Of a DNA stretch of 14,468 nucleotides, positions 1-7,548 are shown piece after piece. Each line of letters begins with the position of its first letter. The stretch's first letter is position 1. A program made the translations under genes and the position numbers. The DNA comes from Pseudomonadota bacterium (lineage in GTDB: Bacteria; Pseudomonadota; Gammaproteobacteria; Burkholderiales; Gallionellaceae), in the NCBI GenBank assembly GCA_021783855.1, contig JAJXTL010000067.1, positions 1 to 14,468 of the forward strand. The letters are read 5' to 3'. The notes beneath the pieces were generated by a model. It worked only from the letters and a program-made list of their open reading frames with translations, searched no databases and had not been told where the DNA came from.

Positions 1-555
1 CAGATCGTATCCTACGAAATTGCCATGGGATTCGCGCTGGTGACCGTGTTGATGGCCGCGCAAAGCCTCAATCTGGGCGATATCGTGCGTGGACAGCATG
101 GCGAACACGGACTTTTAAACTGGTATTTCATTCCGCTGTTTCCGATGTTCGTGGTTTATTTTATTTCTGGGGTAGCCGAAACCAACCGCGCACCGTTTGA
201 CGTGGCGGAAGGCGAATCCGAAATCGTGGCCGGTTTCCACGTCGAGTATTCCGGCATGGCTTTTGCGCTGTTCTTCCTGGGTGAATACGCCAACATGATA
301 CTGGTTGCCTTCCTGGCCTCCATCATGTTTCTCGGCGGATGGCTGTCACCCGTGCCGTTCCTGCCGGACAGTATCGTGTGGATGTTTGCCAAGGTGGCTT
401 TCATGCTGTTTTTGTTCCTGTGGTTCCGAGCGACCTTCCCGCGCTACCGCTATGACCAGTTGATGCGTCTGGGCTGGAAGGTGTTTATCCCGATTTCGCT
501 TTTATGGGTTGTGCTAGTGGGCGCCTGGATGCAAACACCCTATTGGCGGTGGTAG
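1..555 (+). CDS. nuoH: NADH-quinone oxidoreductase subunit H (NuoH), 3' part
   Basis: This is the C-terminal 184 residues of the membrane subunit that joins the peripheral and membrane arms of complex I and helps form the quinone-binding cavity. The reading frame is open from base 1 ([10 protein letters not shown]), so the gene starts upstream of the window; the ATG at 25 is internal. The family signature is clear: [20 protein letters not shown] followed by [20 protein letters not shown], the acidic loop that lines the quinone chamber. Several hydrophobic helices follow, and the protein ends in the usual PYWRW-type tail at a TAG stop. nuoI starts 34 bp downstream, so the two are surely co-transcribed. 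The identification is secure; only the 5' end is missing. Confidence 0.97.
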   Translation, partial: QIVSYEIAMGFALVTVLMAAQSLNLGDIVRGQHGEHGLLNWYFIPLFPMFVVYFISGVAETNRAPFDVAEGESEIVAGFHVEYSGMAFALFFLGEYANMILVAFLASIMFLGGWLSPVPFLPDSIVWMFAKVAFMLFLFLWFRATFPRYRYDQLMRLGWKVFIPISLLWVVLVGAWMQTPYWRW

Positions 556-589
556 AGGTGGATGAATCGCGTTCGCACGAGGATATAAA

Positions 590-1078
590 ATGGAAAAAAT
601 AAAAGAATTCTTTAAGACTTTTCTGCTTGTCGAATTGCTCAAGGGGATGGCGCTGACCGGACGGTATATGTTCGCGCGCAAGATCACCGTGCAATTCCCC
701 GAAGAGAAAACGCCGCAGGGCTTCCGCTTTCGCGGACTGCATGCACAACGCCGTTATGCAAACGGCGAAGAACGCTGCATCGGATGCAAATTGTGCGAAG
801 CCGTCTGCCCGGCGCTGGCAATCAAGATTGAAGTGGCCGAACGTGAAGACGGTACTCGTCGTACCACGCAATATGACATCGACCTGACCAAGTGCATCTT
901 TTGCGGATTTTGCGAAGAGTCCTGCCCGGTGGATGCGATCGTCGAGACGCGAATTTTTGAGTATCACGGCGAAAAGCGCGGAGATTTGTATTACACCAAG
1001 CCGATGCTGCTGGCGGTAGGCGATAAGCATGAAGCGCAGATTGCCAAAGACCGTGCATCGGATGCCAAATACCGGTAA
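590..1078 (+). CDS. nuoI: NADH-quinone oxidoreductase subunit I (NuoI), 2x[4Fe-4S]
   Basis: This 162-residue subunit is the ferredoxin-like protein that carries clusters N6a and N6b and passes electrons towards N2 and quinone. Two complete 4Fe-4S motifs are visible: C63-x2-C66-x2-C69-x3-C73 ([12 protein letters not shown]) and C102-x2-C105-x2-C108-x3-C112 ([12 protein letters not shown]). The N-terminal amphipathic part ([20 protein letters not shown]) is the usual membrane-contacting helix. Length and the DAKYR end match the family, so the stop is in its native place. A Shine-Dalgarno-like GAGGAT lies at 579-584. The TAA stop at 1076-1078 lies within the first unit (GGTAAGT) of the 7-nt repeat array that fills the gap to nuoJ. 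Confidence 0.98.
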   Translation: MEKIKEFFKTFLLVELLKGMALTGRYMFARKITVQFPEEKTPQGFRFRGLHAQRRYANGEERCIGCKLCEAVCPALAIKIEVAEREDGTRRTTQYDIDLTKCIFCGFCEESCPVDAIVETRIFEYHGEKRGDLYYTKPMLLAVGDKHEAQIAKDRASDAKYR

Positions 1079-1222
1079 GTAGGAAGTGGTAAGTAGGAAG
1101 TGGTAAGTGGAGAGTAGTGAGTGGTAAGTGGGGAGTAGTGAGTAGTAAGTGGCGAATCGAGATTTTACTTGCTACTGACCACTTACTACTGACGAGTTGT
1201 TATTTGCTACTTCCAACTAACA
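1074..1222 (+). repeat. Heptanucleotide repeat array with fold-back arms, nuoI-nuoJ spacer
   Basis: Positions 1074-1150 read as 11 uninterrupted 7-nt units of the form RGNRAGT: GGTAAGT, AGGAAGT, GGTAAGT, AGGAAGT, GGTAAGT, GGAGAGT, AGTGAGT, GGTAAGT, GGGGAGT, AGTGAGT, AGTAAGT. After a short linker, 1167-1194 reads as four units of the complementary type: ACTTGCT, ACTGACC, ACTTACT, ACTGACG. A decaying 7-nt phase can be followed to about 1222. AGTAGTAAGTGG (1141-1152) is perfectly inverted as CCACTTACTACT (1179-1190), a 12-bp stem with a 26-nt loop, and other left units could pair in its place. The array contains stop codons on the + strand but none on the minus strand. It is not a CRISPR: units are short and there are no spacers. 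Confidence 0.9.
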
Positions 1223-1241
1223 GCCTTTAAGGGATGAATTC

Positions 1242-1844
1242 ATGAGTTTTTTTGATGTGGTTTTTTATCTGTTTGCGGTCATCACCACCCTGGCGGCGAC
1301 AGGCGTGATCGTCGCGCGCAATCCGGTGCATGCCGCCCTGTTCCTGGTGCTGGCTTTTTGCAGTGCGGCCGGGATTTGGATGCTGCTGGAAGCCGAGTTT
1401 CTCGCGATCGTACTGGTGCTGGTTTATGTCGGTGCGGTGATGGTGCTGTTCCTGTTCGTGGTGATGATGCTGGATATCAACCTGTTGAAATTGCGTGAAG
1501 GATTCTGGCGCTGGTTCCCGTTCGGGGCGGGGCTGGCAGCTCTGATGGTTTTCGAGATGATCTGGGTGCTGGGTTCGCGTCAGACATCCGAGGTCTCTGT
1601 TGCCGTCACACATGCGGCCGATTACAGCAATACCAAGGAACTGGGGCGTCTGCTCTACACGCAATACGTTTACCCGTTCGAACTGGCCGCAGTGATTCTG
1701 CTGGTGGCGATGGTGGCCGCCATCGCATTGACCTTGCGCCGCCGTACCGGGGTCAAGACGCAGAATATTTCCGAGCAGGTCAAGGCCAGGAAGGCGGATC
1801 GCTTGCGCATCGTGAAAATGCCGTCTGAACCTCGAAATCAGTAA
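1242..1844 (+). CDS. nuoJ: NADH-quinone oxidoreductase subunit J (NuoJ)
   Basis: This 200-residue membrane subunit of the complex I proton pump contributes the helix next to NuoK that switches conformation during coupling. It has about five hydrophobic helices, with the conserved core ARNPVHAALFLVLAFCSAAG, then LEAEFLAIVLVLVYVGAVMV and LFLFVVMMLDIN. The C-terminal third after the last helix is basic and cytoplasmic (LRRRTGVKTQN onward), as in other betaproteobacteria. The start is set by AAGGGA at 1229-1234 with a 7-nt spacer. The preceding gap of 163 bp is long for this operon because of the repeat array. The TAA stop (1842-1844) lies inside the first heptamer (AGTAAGT) of the next array. 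Confidence 0.97.
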   Translation: MSFFDVVFYLFAVITTLAATGVIVARNPVHAALFLVLAFCSAAGIWMLLEAEFLAIVLVLVYVGAVMVLFLFVVMMLDINLLKLREGFWRWFPFGAGLAALMVFEMIWVLGSRQTSEVSVAVTHAADYSNTKELGRLLYTQYVYPFELAAVILLVAMVAAIALTLRRRTGVKTQNISEQVKARKADRLRIVKMPSEPRNQ

Positions 1845-1919
1845 GTAGTAAGTGGATAGTAGTGAGTCGGGAAATGGTGAGTAGGGAGTGGATAAACCAC
1901 TTACCACTTACGACTCACC
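1840..1919 (+). repeat. Heptanucleotide repeat array with fold-back arms, nuoJ-nuoK spacer
   Basis: This is the same repeat family as in the nuoI-nuoJ gap. The left arm reads AGTAAGT, AGTAAGT, GGATAGT, AGTGAGT (1840-1867) and, after an 8-nt interruption, GGTGAGT, AGGGAGT (1876-1889). The right arm is three complementary units: ACTTACC, ACTTACG, ACTCACC (1899-1919). Two alternative foldings are visible. GTAAGTAGTAAGTGG (1841-1855) pairs with CCACTTACCACTTAC (1897-1911) with one mismatch. Alternatively TGGTGAGT (1875-1882) pairs perfectly with ACTCACCA (1913-1920), extended inside by GAGTGG with the start of the right arm. The nuoJ stop codon is part of the first unit. Confidence 0.9.
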
Positions 1920-1946
1920 AATTAAATCAAGGAAGCGAATGAAAAC

Positions 1947-2252
1947 ATGATAACTCTTTCACATTATCTGGTGTTTAGCGCAGTGCTGTTTGCCATCAGC
2001 GTGGTCGGCATATTTTTGAATCGAAAAAATGTGATCATCCTGCTGATGTCCATCGAGCTGATGCTGCTGGCAGTGAACACCAATTTTATTGCGTTTTCCC
2101 ATTATCTTAACGATACCGCAGGTCAGGTTTTCGTATTTTTCATACTCACTGTTGCGGCGGCAGAAGCTGCCATCGGACTTGCGATTCTGGTGGTGCTGTT
2201 CCGCAATCTGCGCACCATTAATGTTGATGATCTTGGCAGTTTGAAAGGCTGA
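1947..2252 (+). CDS. nuoK: NADH-quinone oxidoreductase subunit K (NuoK)
   Basis: This 101-residue, three-helix, MrpC-like subunit of the proton channel chain has the standard family length. The two buried acidic residues needed for proton transfer are present: E37 in [11 protein letters not shown] and E73 in [12 protein letters not shown], matching E. coli E36 and E72. A possible ribosome binding site AAGGA (1929-1933) is rather far (13 nt) from the ATG. An ATG at 1939 in another frame stops at once, overlapping the start codon. nuoL follows after only 4 nt, so translation of the two is probably coupled. This junction carries no repeat array. Confidence 0.97.
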   Translation: MITLSHYLVFSAVLFAISVVGIFLNRKNVIILLMSIELMLLAVNTNFIAFSHYLNDTAGQVFVFFILTVAAAEAAIGLAILVVLFRNLRTINVDDLGSLKG

Positions 2253-2256
2253 TGTA

Positions 2257-4323
2257 ATGGATATTCAAAGCTATTATCTGCTGGTGCCGCTAGCGCCCCT
2301 GCTGGGTGCGATTGTGGCAGGCCTGTTTGGCCGTCTGCTCGGTCGCCGGATGACCCATCGCGTCACCATCGCGCTGGTCGGCGTATCGTTATTTGCCTCG
2401 CTCAAGATATTTCAGGATGTCATGGCAGGCCACATGTTCAATGGCCCTGTCTACACCTGGCTGACTTCGGGCGATACCAGCTTCCATATCGGATTTCTGA
2501 TCGACCGGCTGACCGTCACCATGATGCTGGTGGTCACCAGTGTTTCATTGATGGTGCATATCTACACCATCGGCTACATGTCGGAAGACGCAGGCTATCA
2601 GCGTTTCTTCAGCTATATCTCGCTGTTCACTTTTTCCATGCTGATGCTGGTGATGGCCAACAACTTCATGCAACTGTTCTTCGGCTGGGAAGCGGTAGGT
2701 CTTGTTTCCTATCTCTTGATCGGCTTCTGGTACACCAGACCGACGGCCATCTATGCCAATCTAAAAGCCTTTCTGGTCAACAGGGTAGGGGACTTCGGTT
2801 TTCTGTTGGGGATAGGACTGATATTGATGGTATTCGGTACGCTGGATTACGCTGCCGTGTTCGCCAATGTGGCCGGGCATGCGAACGATATGGCGCCGAT
2901 AGCCGGCATGTCGGTCAACCTGCTGACCGCAATCTGCATCCTGCTGTTTATCGGCGCGATGGGCAAGTCTGCACAGTTTCCGCTGCATGTCTGGCTGCCG
3001 GATTCGATGGAAGGTCCGACGCCGATTTCAGCGCTGATCCATGCGGCAACCATGGTGACTGCCGGTATCTTCATGGTGGCGCGCATGTCGCCGTTGTTTG
3101 AGTTGTCGGATACCGCGCTGTCGTTCGTGATGATCATCGGCGCGATCACCGCGCTGTTCATGGGTTTTTTAGGCATCATCCAGAACGACATCAAGCGCGT
3201 GATTGCCTACTCCACCCTGTCGCAACTGGGTTATATGACGGTCGCGCTGGGTGCGTCGGCCTACCCGGTGGCCATATTCCACCTGATGACGCATGCCTTT
3301 TTCAAGGCACTGCTGTTCCTCGGCGCCGGTAGCGTGATTATCGGCATGCACCATGATCAGGACATTCGCAACATGGGGGGCTTGAGAAAATACATGCCGA
3401 TTACCTGGATCACCTCGCTGATCGGTTCATTGGCGCTGATCGGAACTCCGTTTTTCTCAGGATTCTACTCCAAGGAAAGCATCATCGAAGCTGTCGGATT
3501 GTCGCACCTGCCGGGTTCAGGTTTTGCCTATTTTGCAGTAGTGGCCGGCGTATTTGTCACGGCGTTTTATTCCTTCCGCATGTACTTTCTGGTATTCCAC
3601 GGCAAGGAGCGTTTCGGACATCAGCAGACAGAGGACCGCAAGCACGCTGTTCATGAAACGCATAGTGCGCATGATCCTTCGTCAGTTCTGAGCGCAGAAC
3701 ATGCGATAGCACATGACGAGCATGAGCATCACGGTCTGGCGCCCGGCCAGAAGCCTCATGAGTCATCATGGGTTGTCACGCTGCCGCTGATATTGCTGGC
3801 GATCCCGTCTGTGGCGATCGGCTATTTCGTGATCGAACCCATGCTGTTTGGCGGCTATTTCAGGGATGCCATTTATATCGCCCAAAACCACGACGTGATG
3901 CGCGAACTGCATGACGACTTTAAGGGGCCGTTTGCAATGGTGTTTCACGACATGCAGGAGTTGCCTTTCTGGCTGGCGCTGGCCGGTGTGGTCTGCGCCT
4001 GGTGGTTTTACATCAAGCGCCCTGATATTCCGGCAGCAATACAGAAGCGTTTTCAGTGGATCTATACTTTGCTGGACAACAAGTATTACTTTGACCGTTT
4101 CAATGACTGGTTCTATGCAGGCGGCGCGCGGGGTCTGAGCAGTTTCCTGGGGCAATTTGCCGACAAGTTGCTGATCGACGGATTGATGGTGAATGGTTCG
4201 GCCAATCTGGTGGGCAGAATTTCCGGTGTGGTGCGCAGATTCCAGTCAGGCTATATTTATCATTACGCGTTCACCATGATAGTGGGCGTGTTCATCTTGT
4301 TGACGATACGAAACTGGTTTTAA
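2257..4323 (+). CDS. nuoL: NADH-quinone oxidoreductase subunit L (NuoL)
   Basis: This 688-residue subunit is the distal antiporter-like proton pump of complex I and carries the long lateral helix that spans the membrane arm. Key residues are visible: E145 in FFGWEAVGLVSYLLIGFWY and K237 in GAMGKSAQFPLHVWLPDSME, followed by GPTPISALIHAATMVTAG. It is longer than E. coli NuoL (613 residues), mainly because of a polar, His-rich loop at about residues 447-506. That loop has many His/Glu/Asp residues, contains HDEHEHHG, and ends in LAPGQKPHESSW. The conserved segment DNKYYFDRFNDWFYAGGARG near residue 608 precedes the terminal helices. GAAAGG at 2243-2248 serves as the ribosome binding site. The TAA stop is followed within 4 bp by another heptamer array. 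Confidence 0.98.
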   Translation: MDIQSYYLLVPLAPLLGAIVAGLFGRLLGRRMTHRVTIALVGVSLFASLKIFQDVMAGHMFNGPVYTWLTSGDTSFHIGFLIDRLTVTMMLVVTSVSLMVHIYTIGYMSEDAGYQRFFSYISLFTFSMLMLVMANNFMQLFFGWEAVGLVSYLLIGFWYTRPTAIYANLKAFLVNRVGDFGFLLGIGLILMVFGTLDYAAVFANVAGHANDMAPIAGMSVNLLTAICILLFIGAMGKSAQFPLHVWLPDSMEGPTPISALIHAATMVTAGIFMVARMSPLFELSDTALSFVMIIGAITALFMGFLGIIQNDIKRVIAYSTLSQLGYMTVALGASAYPVAIFHLMTHAFFKALLFLGAGSVIIGMHHDQDIRNMGGLRKYMPITWITSLIGSLALIGTPFFSGFYSKESIIEAVGLSHLPGSGFAYFAVVAGVFVTAFYSFRMYFLVFHGKERFGHQQTEDRKHAVHETHSAHDPSSVLSAEHAIAHDEHEHHGLAPGQKPHESSWVVTLPLILLAIPSVAIGYFVIEPMLFGGYFRDAIYIAQNHDVMRELHDDFKGPFAMVFHDMQELPFWLALAGVVCAWWFYIKRPDIPAAIQKRFQWIYTLLDNKYYFDRFNDWFYAGGARGLSSFLGQFADKLLIDGLMVNGSANLVGRISGVVRRFQSGYIYHYAFTMIVGVFILLTIRNWF

Positions 4324-4327
4324 TCGT

Positions 4328-4395
4328 AGTGAGTGGCGAGTGGTGAGTTGGGGTCGGGTTTTCCACTTTACTGCTGCCTGCTTCCAACTTTCAGC
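4328..4395 (+). repeat. Short degenerate heptamer array, nuoL-nuoM spacer
   Basis: Three clean units follow the nuoL stop: AGTGAGT, GGCGAGT, GGTGAGT (4328-4348). Downstream is a degenerate pyrimidine-rich part around CCACTTTACTGCTG, then CTTCCAACTTTCAGC (4381-4395). The last element is also found in the nuoI-nuoJ gap as CTTCCAACTAACAGC (1210-1224), 13 of 15 identical. The two spacers therefore share both the left units and the right boundary, and differ in unit number. Pairing between the arms is weak here, as if this copy were shortened or decayed. Confidence 0.75.
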
Positions 4396-4418
4396 TTCAT
4401 GATTAAAGGAAATACAGT

Positions 4419-5909
4419 ATGATTTTTGGATTACCTGTAATTAGCGTCGCGATCTGGTTGCCGATTCTGTTCGGCATACTGGTTCTGGCAACCGGCGATG
4501 ATAAAAATGCGCCGCTGGCTCGCCTGCTGGCGCTGGTCGGCAGCGTGCTGGGTTTTCTGGTTACCCTGCCGCTTTACACCGGCTTTGATACCACAACCAG
4601 CAACATGCAGTTCGTCGAACTGCACGACTGGATCAACCGCTTCAATATTCACTATTATCTGGGCGTCGATGGCATTTCCATGCTATTTATCCTGCTGAAC
4701 AGTTTTTTTACAGTGATCGTGGTGCTCGCCGGCTGGCGCGTGATCGAGAAGCGCGTTGCGCAATACATGGCAGCCTTCCTCGTGATGTCGGGAGTCGTGA
4801 ACGGCGTGTTTTCGGCGCTGGATTCCATCCTGTTTTACGTGTTCTGGGAGGCGATGCTGATTCCGATGTTCATTATCATCGGGGTGTGGGGCGGGCCTAA
4901 CCGTATCTACGCGACCATGAAGTTCTTCCTGTACACCTTGCTGGGCTCGCTGTTGATGCTGGTTGCGCTGATTTACCTGTACAACATCTCGGGCGGCAGT
5001 TTCGCAATTCTGGATTTTCATCGGGTAGCCATTCCGATGACCGCACAGATTTTGATTTTTATCGCATTTTTCTTCGCTTTTGCGGTCAAGGTGCCGATGT
5101 TTCCGTTGCACACCTGGTTGCCGGACGCGCACGTTGAAGCGCCGACAGGCGGTTCCGTGGTGCTGGCGGCGATCATGCTGAAGGTGGGTGCCTACGGGTT
5201 TTTGCGTTTCTCCATGCCGATTACCCCGGATGCGAGCCACAAGATGGCAGGCTTCATGATTGCGCTGTCGCTGATCGCGATCGTCTATATCGGTCTGGTG
5301 GCGCTGATGCAGTCTGACATGAAAAAGCTTGTCGCCTACTCGTCCATTTCGCATATGGGTTTCGTTACCCTGGGTTTATTCATTTTCAATGCCTACGGCT
5401 TGGAAGGTGCGCTGTTGCAGATGTTGTCGCACGGTTTTGTGGCAGGCGCATTGTTCCTGTGTATCGGCGTGCTGTACGACCGCATGCATTCGAGGAAAAT
5501 TGCCGATTACGGCGGTGTCGCCAACAAAATGCCGGTATTTGCAGCATTCTTCATGCTGTTTGCCATGGCCAACAGTGGTTTGCCGGGTACCAGTGCCTTC
5601 GTCGGTGAATTCATGGTGCTGATGGGCGTGATCAAGGTGAATTTCTGGTACGCCTTTGCGGCAGCCAGCACCCTGGTGTTCGGTGCGGCCTACACCCTCT
5701 GGATGTACAAACGTGTCATTTTCGGTGCGGTGACCAATCACCATGTTGCAGAATTGACCGACATCAATGCGCGTGAAATATTGATCATGTCGATTCTGGC
5801 CATCTTCGTGCTGGGTATGGGTGTTTATCCGCTGCCGTTTGCGGAAATTTTGCATACGTCAGTGAATGACTTGCTGGTGCATGTCGCGCAATCCAAGTTG
5901 CCGTTATGA
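4419..5909 (+). CDS. nuoM: NADH-quinone oxidoreductase subunit M (NuoM)
   Basis: This 496-residue subunit is the middle antiporter-like proton pump of complex I. Residues known to be essential in the family are in place: E144 in FYVFWEAMLIPMFIIIG (same number as in E. coli), K224 in FAVKVPMFPLHTWLPDAHVE (E. coli K234), and K255 in IMLKVGAYGFLRF (E. coli K265). The constant shift of ten residues implies one small deletion upstream of K224 relative to E. coli. The segment SDMKKLVAYSSISHMGFVTL is also conserved. AAAGGA (4405-4410) with an 8-nt spacer fixes the start. The nearly 130-bp gap to nuoN contains a different repeat family. Confidence 0.98.
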   Translation: MIFGLPVISVAIWLPILFGILVLATGDDKNAPLARLLALVGSVLGFLVTLPLYTGFDTTTSNMQFVELHDWINRFNIHYYLGVDGISMLFILLNSFFTVIVVLAGWRVIEKRVAQYMAAFLVMSGVVNGVFSALDSILFYVFWEAMLIPMFIIIGVWGGPNRIYATMKFFLYTLLGSLLMLVALIYLYNISGGSFAILDFHRVAIPMTAQILIFIAFFFAFAVKVPMFPLHTWLPDAHVEAPTGGSVVLAAIMLKVGAYGFLRFSMPITPDASHKMAGFMIALSLIAIVYIGLVALMQSDMKKLVAYSSISHMGFVTLGLFIFNAYGLEGALLQMLSHGFVAGALFLCIGVLYDRMHSRKIADYGGVANKMPVFAAFFMLFAMANSGLPGTSAFVGEFMVLMGVIKVNFWYAFAAASTLVFGAAYTLWMYKRVIFGAVTNHHVAELTDINAREILIMSILAIFVLGMGVYPLPFAEILHTSVNDLLVHVAQSKLPL

Positions 5910-5920
5910 TAAATACAGTT

Positions 5921-6020
5921 GTTAGACGTTAGTCGCTCGTCACTAGTTAATTCAACTGCGCACTGTTACTGATGTCTAGCGAGTCAAAACTAAAGTCTAA
6001 CGACTAGTCACTAACGACTG
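5921..6020 (+). repeat. Second heptamer-type fold-back repeat, nuoM-nuoN spacer
   Basis: This repeat differs in sequence from the other nuo spacers but has the same 7-nt period and the same arm design. The left arm reads GTTAGAC, GTTAGTC, GCTCGTC (5921-5941). The right arm reads TAAAGTC, TAACGAC, TAGTCAC, TAACGAC (5991-6018). GTTAGACGTTAGT (5921-5933) is inverted as ACTAAAGTCTAAC (5989-6001) with one mismatch in 13, across a 55-nt interior. The interior holds further related words such as GATGTCTAGCGAGTC. The array ends just before the nuoN ribosome binding site. Confidence 0.8.
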
Positions 6021-6036
6021 ATTTTTTGAGGTTAAT

Positions 6037-7488
6037 ATGAATTTGATGGCCAATCTGATACCCGTCGCGGCGGAAATTTTCTTGCTGGTGATGGTGTGTT
6101 TTATCCTGATCGTGGATCTATTGCTGGCGAAAAGCAGCAAAATATATACTTACCTGCTGGTTCAGCTTACCCTGCTGGGTTGTTCGCTGATCACGGTCGG
6201 CACGCACGAAAACGGCGTGTACTACGCTTTTCACGGCATGTACGTGGATGACCTGATGTCGGATGTCCTGAAAATGCTGAGCTATCTGGGCATGTCCATG
6301 ATGCTGGTTTATTCACGTCAGTATCTGATGCTGCGCGGGCTGTTTACCGGCGAATTTCTGGTGCTGGCGTTGTTTTCATTGCTCGGCATGAATGTGATGA
6401 TTTCGGCCAATCATTTCCTGACCCTGTACCTCGGACTTGAACTGCTCTCCCTGAGTCTGTACGCCATGGTTGCCCTGCAACGCGATTCGGCGATTGCGAC
6501 TGAAGCCGCGATGAAATACTTTGTGCTGGGTGCGCTGGCATCCGGCCTGTTGCTGTACGGCATGTCCATGCTGTATGGCGCAACCGGCTCTCTGGAGCTG
6601 GGTGTGATTTCGCATGCCCTTCAGCAGGGGGTACAAAATAAACCTTTGCTGGCGTTTGGTCTGGTGTTTATCCTCTCCGGCCTGGCATTCAAGCTGGGCG
6701 TGGTTCCCTTTCACATGTGGGTGCCCGATGTCTATCACGGCGCGCCAACTGCCATGACGATGCTGATCGGTTCCGTTCCCAAGCTTGCCGCCTTTGCCTT
6801 CACGGCGCGCATCCTTGTCGAGGGTTTGCAGGGCCTGGTCACCGACTGGTCGGGGATGCTGATTGTGCTTGCCATCGCATCCATGGCGCTGGGTAATTTG
6901 TCAGCCATTGCGCAAACCAACCTGAAGCGCATGTTCGCCTATTCGACGATCACCCACATGGGCTTCATGCTGCTGGGATTCATCAGCGGCGGAATCGAAG
7001 GTTATGGTTCTGCGATGTTCTACACCGTGGTGTATATGATCATGTCGCTAGGTGCGTTCGGCATGATCATGATGCTGTCACGCGCAGGTTTTGAAGCCGA
7101 TACGCTGAATGACTTCAAGGGGCTTAATCAGCGCAGTCCGTGGCTTGCTTTCATGATGATGTTGCTGATGCTCTCCATGGCGGGCATACCGCCGACGGTG
7201 GGTTTCTACGCCAAGTTCGCTGTGCTCAATGCCATCGTTCAAACCGGACACACCTGGTTGGCCGTGGTTGCCGTGATGTTCTCGCTGATCGGCGCGTTCT
7301 ATTATTTGCGCATCATCAAGCTGATGTATTTTGATGCGCCGGAAAGCCATGTGCCCATCGTTGTCGAGTCCGACACCGGACTCTTGATGACGCTCAACGG
7401 CGCGGGGGTATTAATCCTCGGACTGATGCCCGGCACCTTGATGTCAATTTGTGCCGTTTCGGTGCAACAATCGCTGCTGCTGCATTAG
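6037..7488 (+). CDS. nuoN: NADH-quinone oxidoreductase subunit N (NuoN)
   Basis: This 483-residue subunit is the antiporter-like proton pump closest to the peripheral arm and the last nuo gene of the operon. E135 ([14 protein letters not shown]) and K219 ([16 protein letters not shown]) match E. coli E133 and K217. The motifs [20 protein letters not shown] and [19 protein letters not shown] are also typical. GAGG at 6028-6031 with a 5-nt spacer supports the ATG. Length agrees with the family. An intrinsic terminator begins 21 bp after the stop, so this is the end of the main transcript. Confidence 0.98.
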   Translation: MNLMANLIPVAAEIFLLVMVCFILIVDLLLAKSSKIYTYLLVQLTLLGCSLITVGTHENGVYYAFHGMYVDDLMSDVLKMLSYLGMSMMLVYSRQYLMLRGLFTGEFLVLALFSLLGMNVMISANHFLTLYLGLELLSLSLYAMVALQRDSAIATEAAMKYFVLGALASGLLLYGMSMLYGATGSLELGVISHALQQGVQNKPLLAFGLVFILSGLAFKLGVVPFHMWVPDVYHGAPTAMTMLIGSVPKLAAFAFTARILVEGLQGLVTDWSGMLIVLAIASMALGNLSAIAQTNLKRMFAYSTITHMGFMLLGFISGGIEGYGSAMFYTVVYMIMSLGAFGMIMMLSRAGFEADTLNDFKGLNQRSPWLAFMMMLLMLSMAGIPPTVGFYAKFAVLNAIVQTGHTWLAVVAVMFSLIGAFYYLRIIKLMYFDAPESHVPIVVESDTGLLMTLNGAGVLILGLMPGTLMSICAVSVQQSLLLH

Positions 7489-7509
7489 ACTTATAATGAA
7501 ACCTTGAAT

Positions 7510-7537
7510 ACTCCCGCACAAGGCGGGAGTTTTTATT
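7510..7537 (+). terminator. Rho-independent terminator of the nuo operon
   Basis: A perfect 8-bp GC-rich stem, ACTCCCGC (7510-7517) with GCGGGAGT (7523-7530), has a 5-nt loop and is followed by TTTTATTT. It sits 21 bp after the nuoN stop and just ahead of the ribosome binding site of the next gene. Since that gene begins 12 bp later, its transcript must either read through or start within this stretch. Confidence 0.9.
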
Positions 7538-7548
7538 TGGGAGATGTT

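Noticed and set aside
485..1030. 181-codon minus-strand ORF over nuoH/nuoI
   Set aside because: It is fully antisense to nuoI, whose two 4Fe-4S motifs are intact on the + strand.
1074..1222. CRISPR array
   Set aside because: Units are 7 nt with no unique spacers, and no cas genes are present.
1227..1907. Long minus-strand ORF (226 codons) across nuoJ and the J/K repeat
   Set aside because: It is antisense to a clear nuoJ, its product is His/Gln-rich as expected of a shadow frame, and it stays open because the heptamer repeats lack stops on the minus strand.
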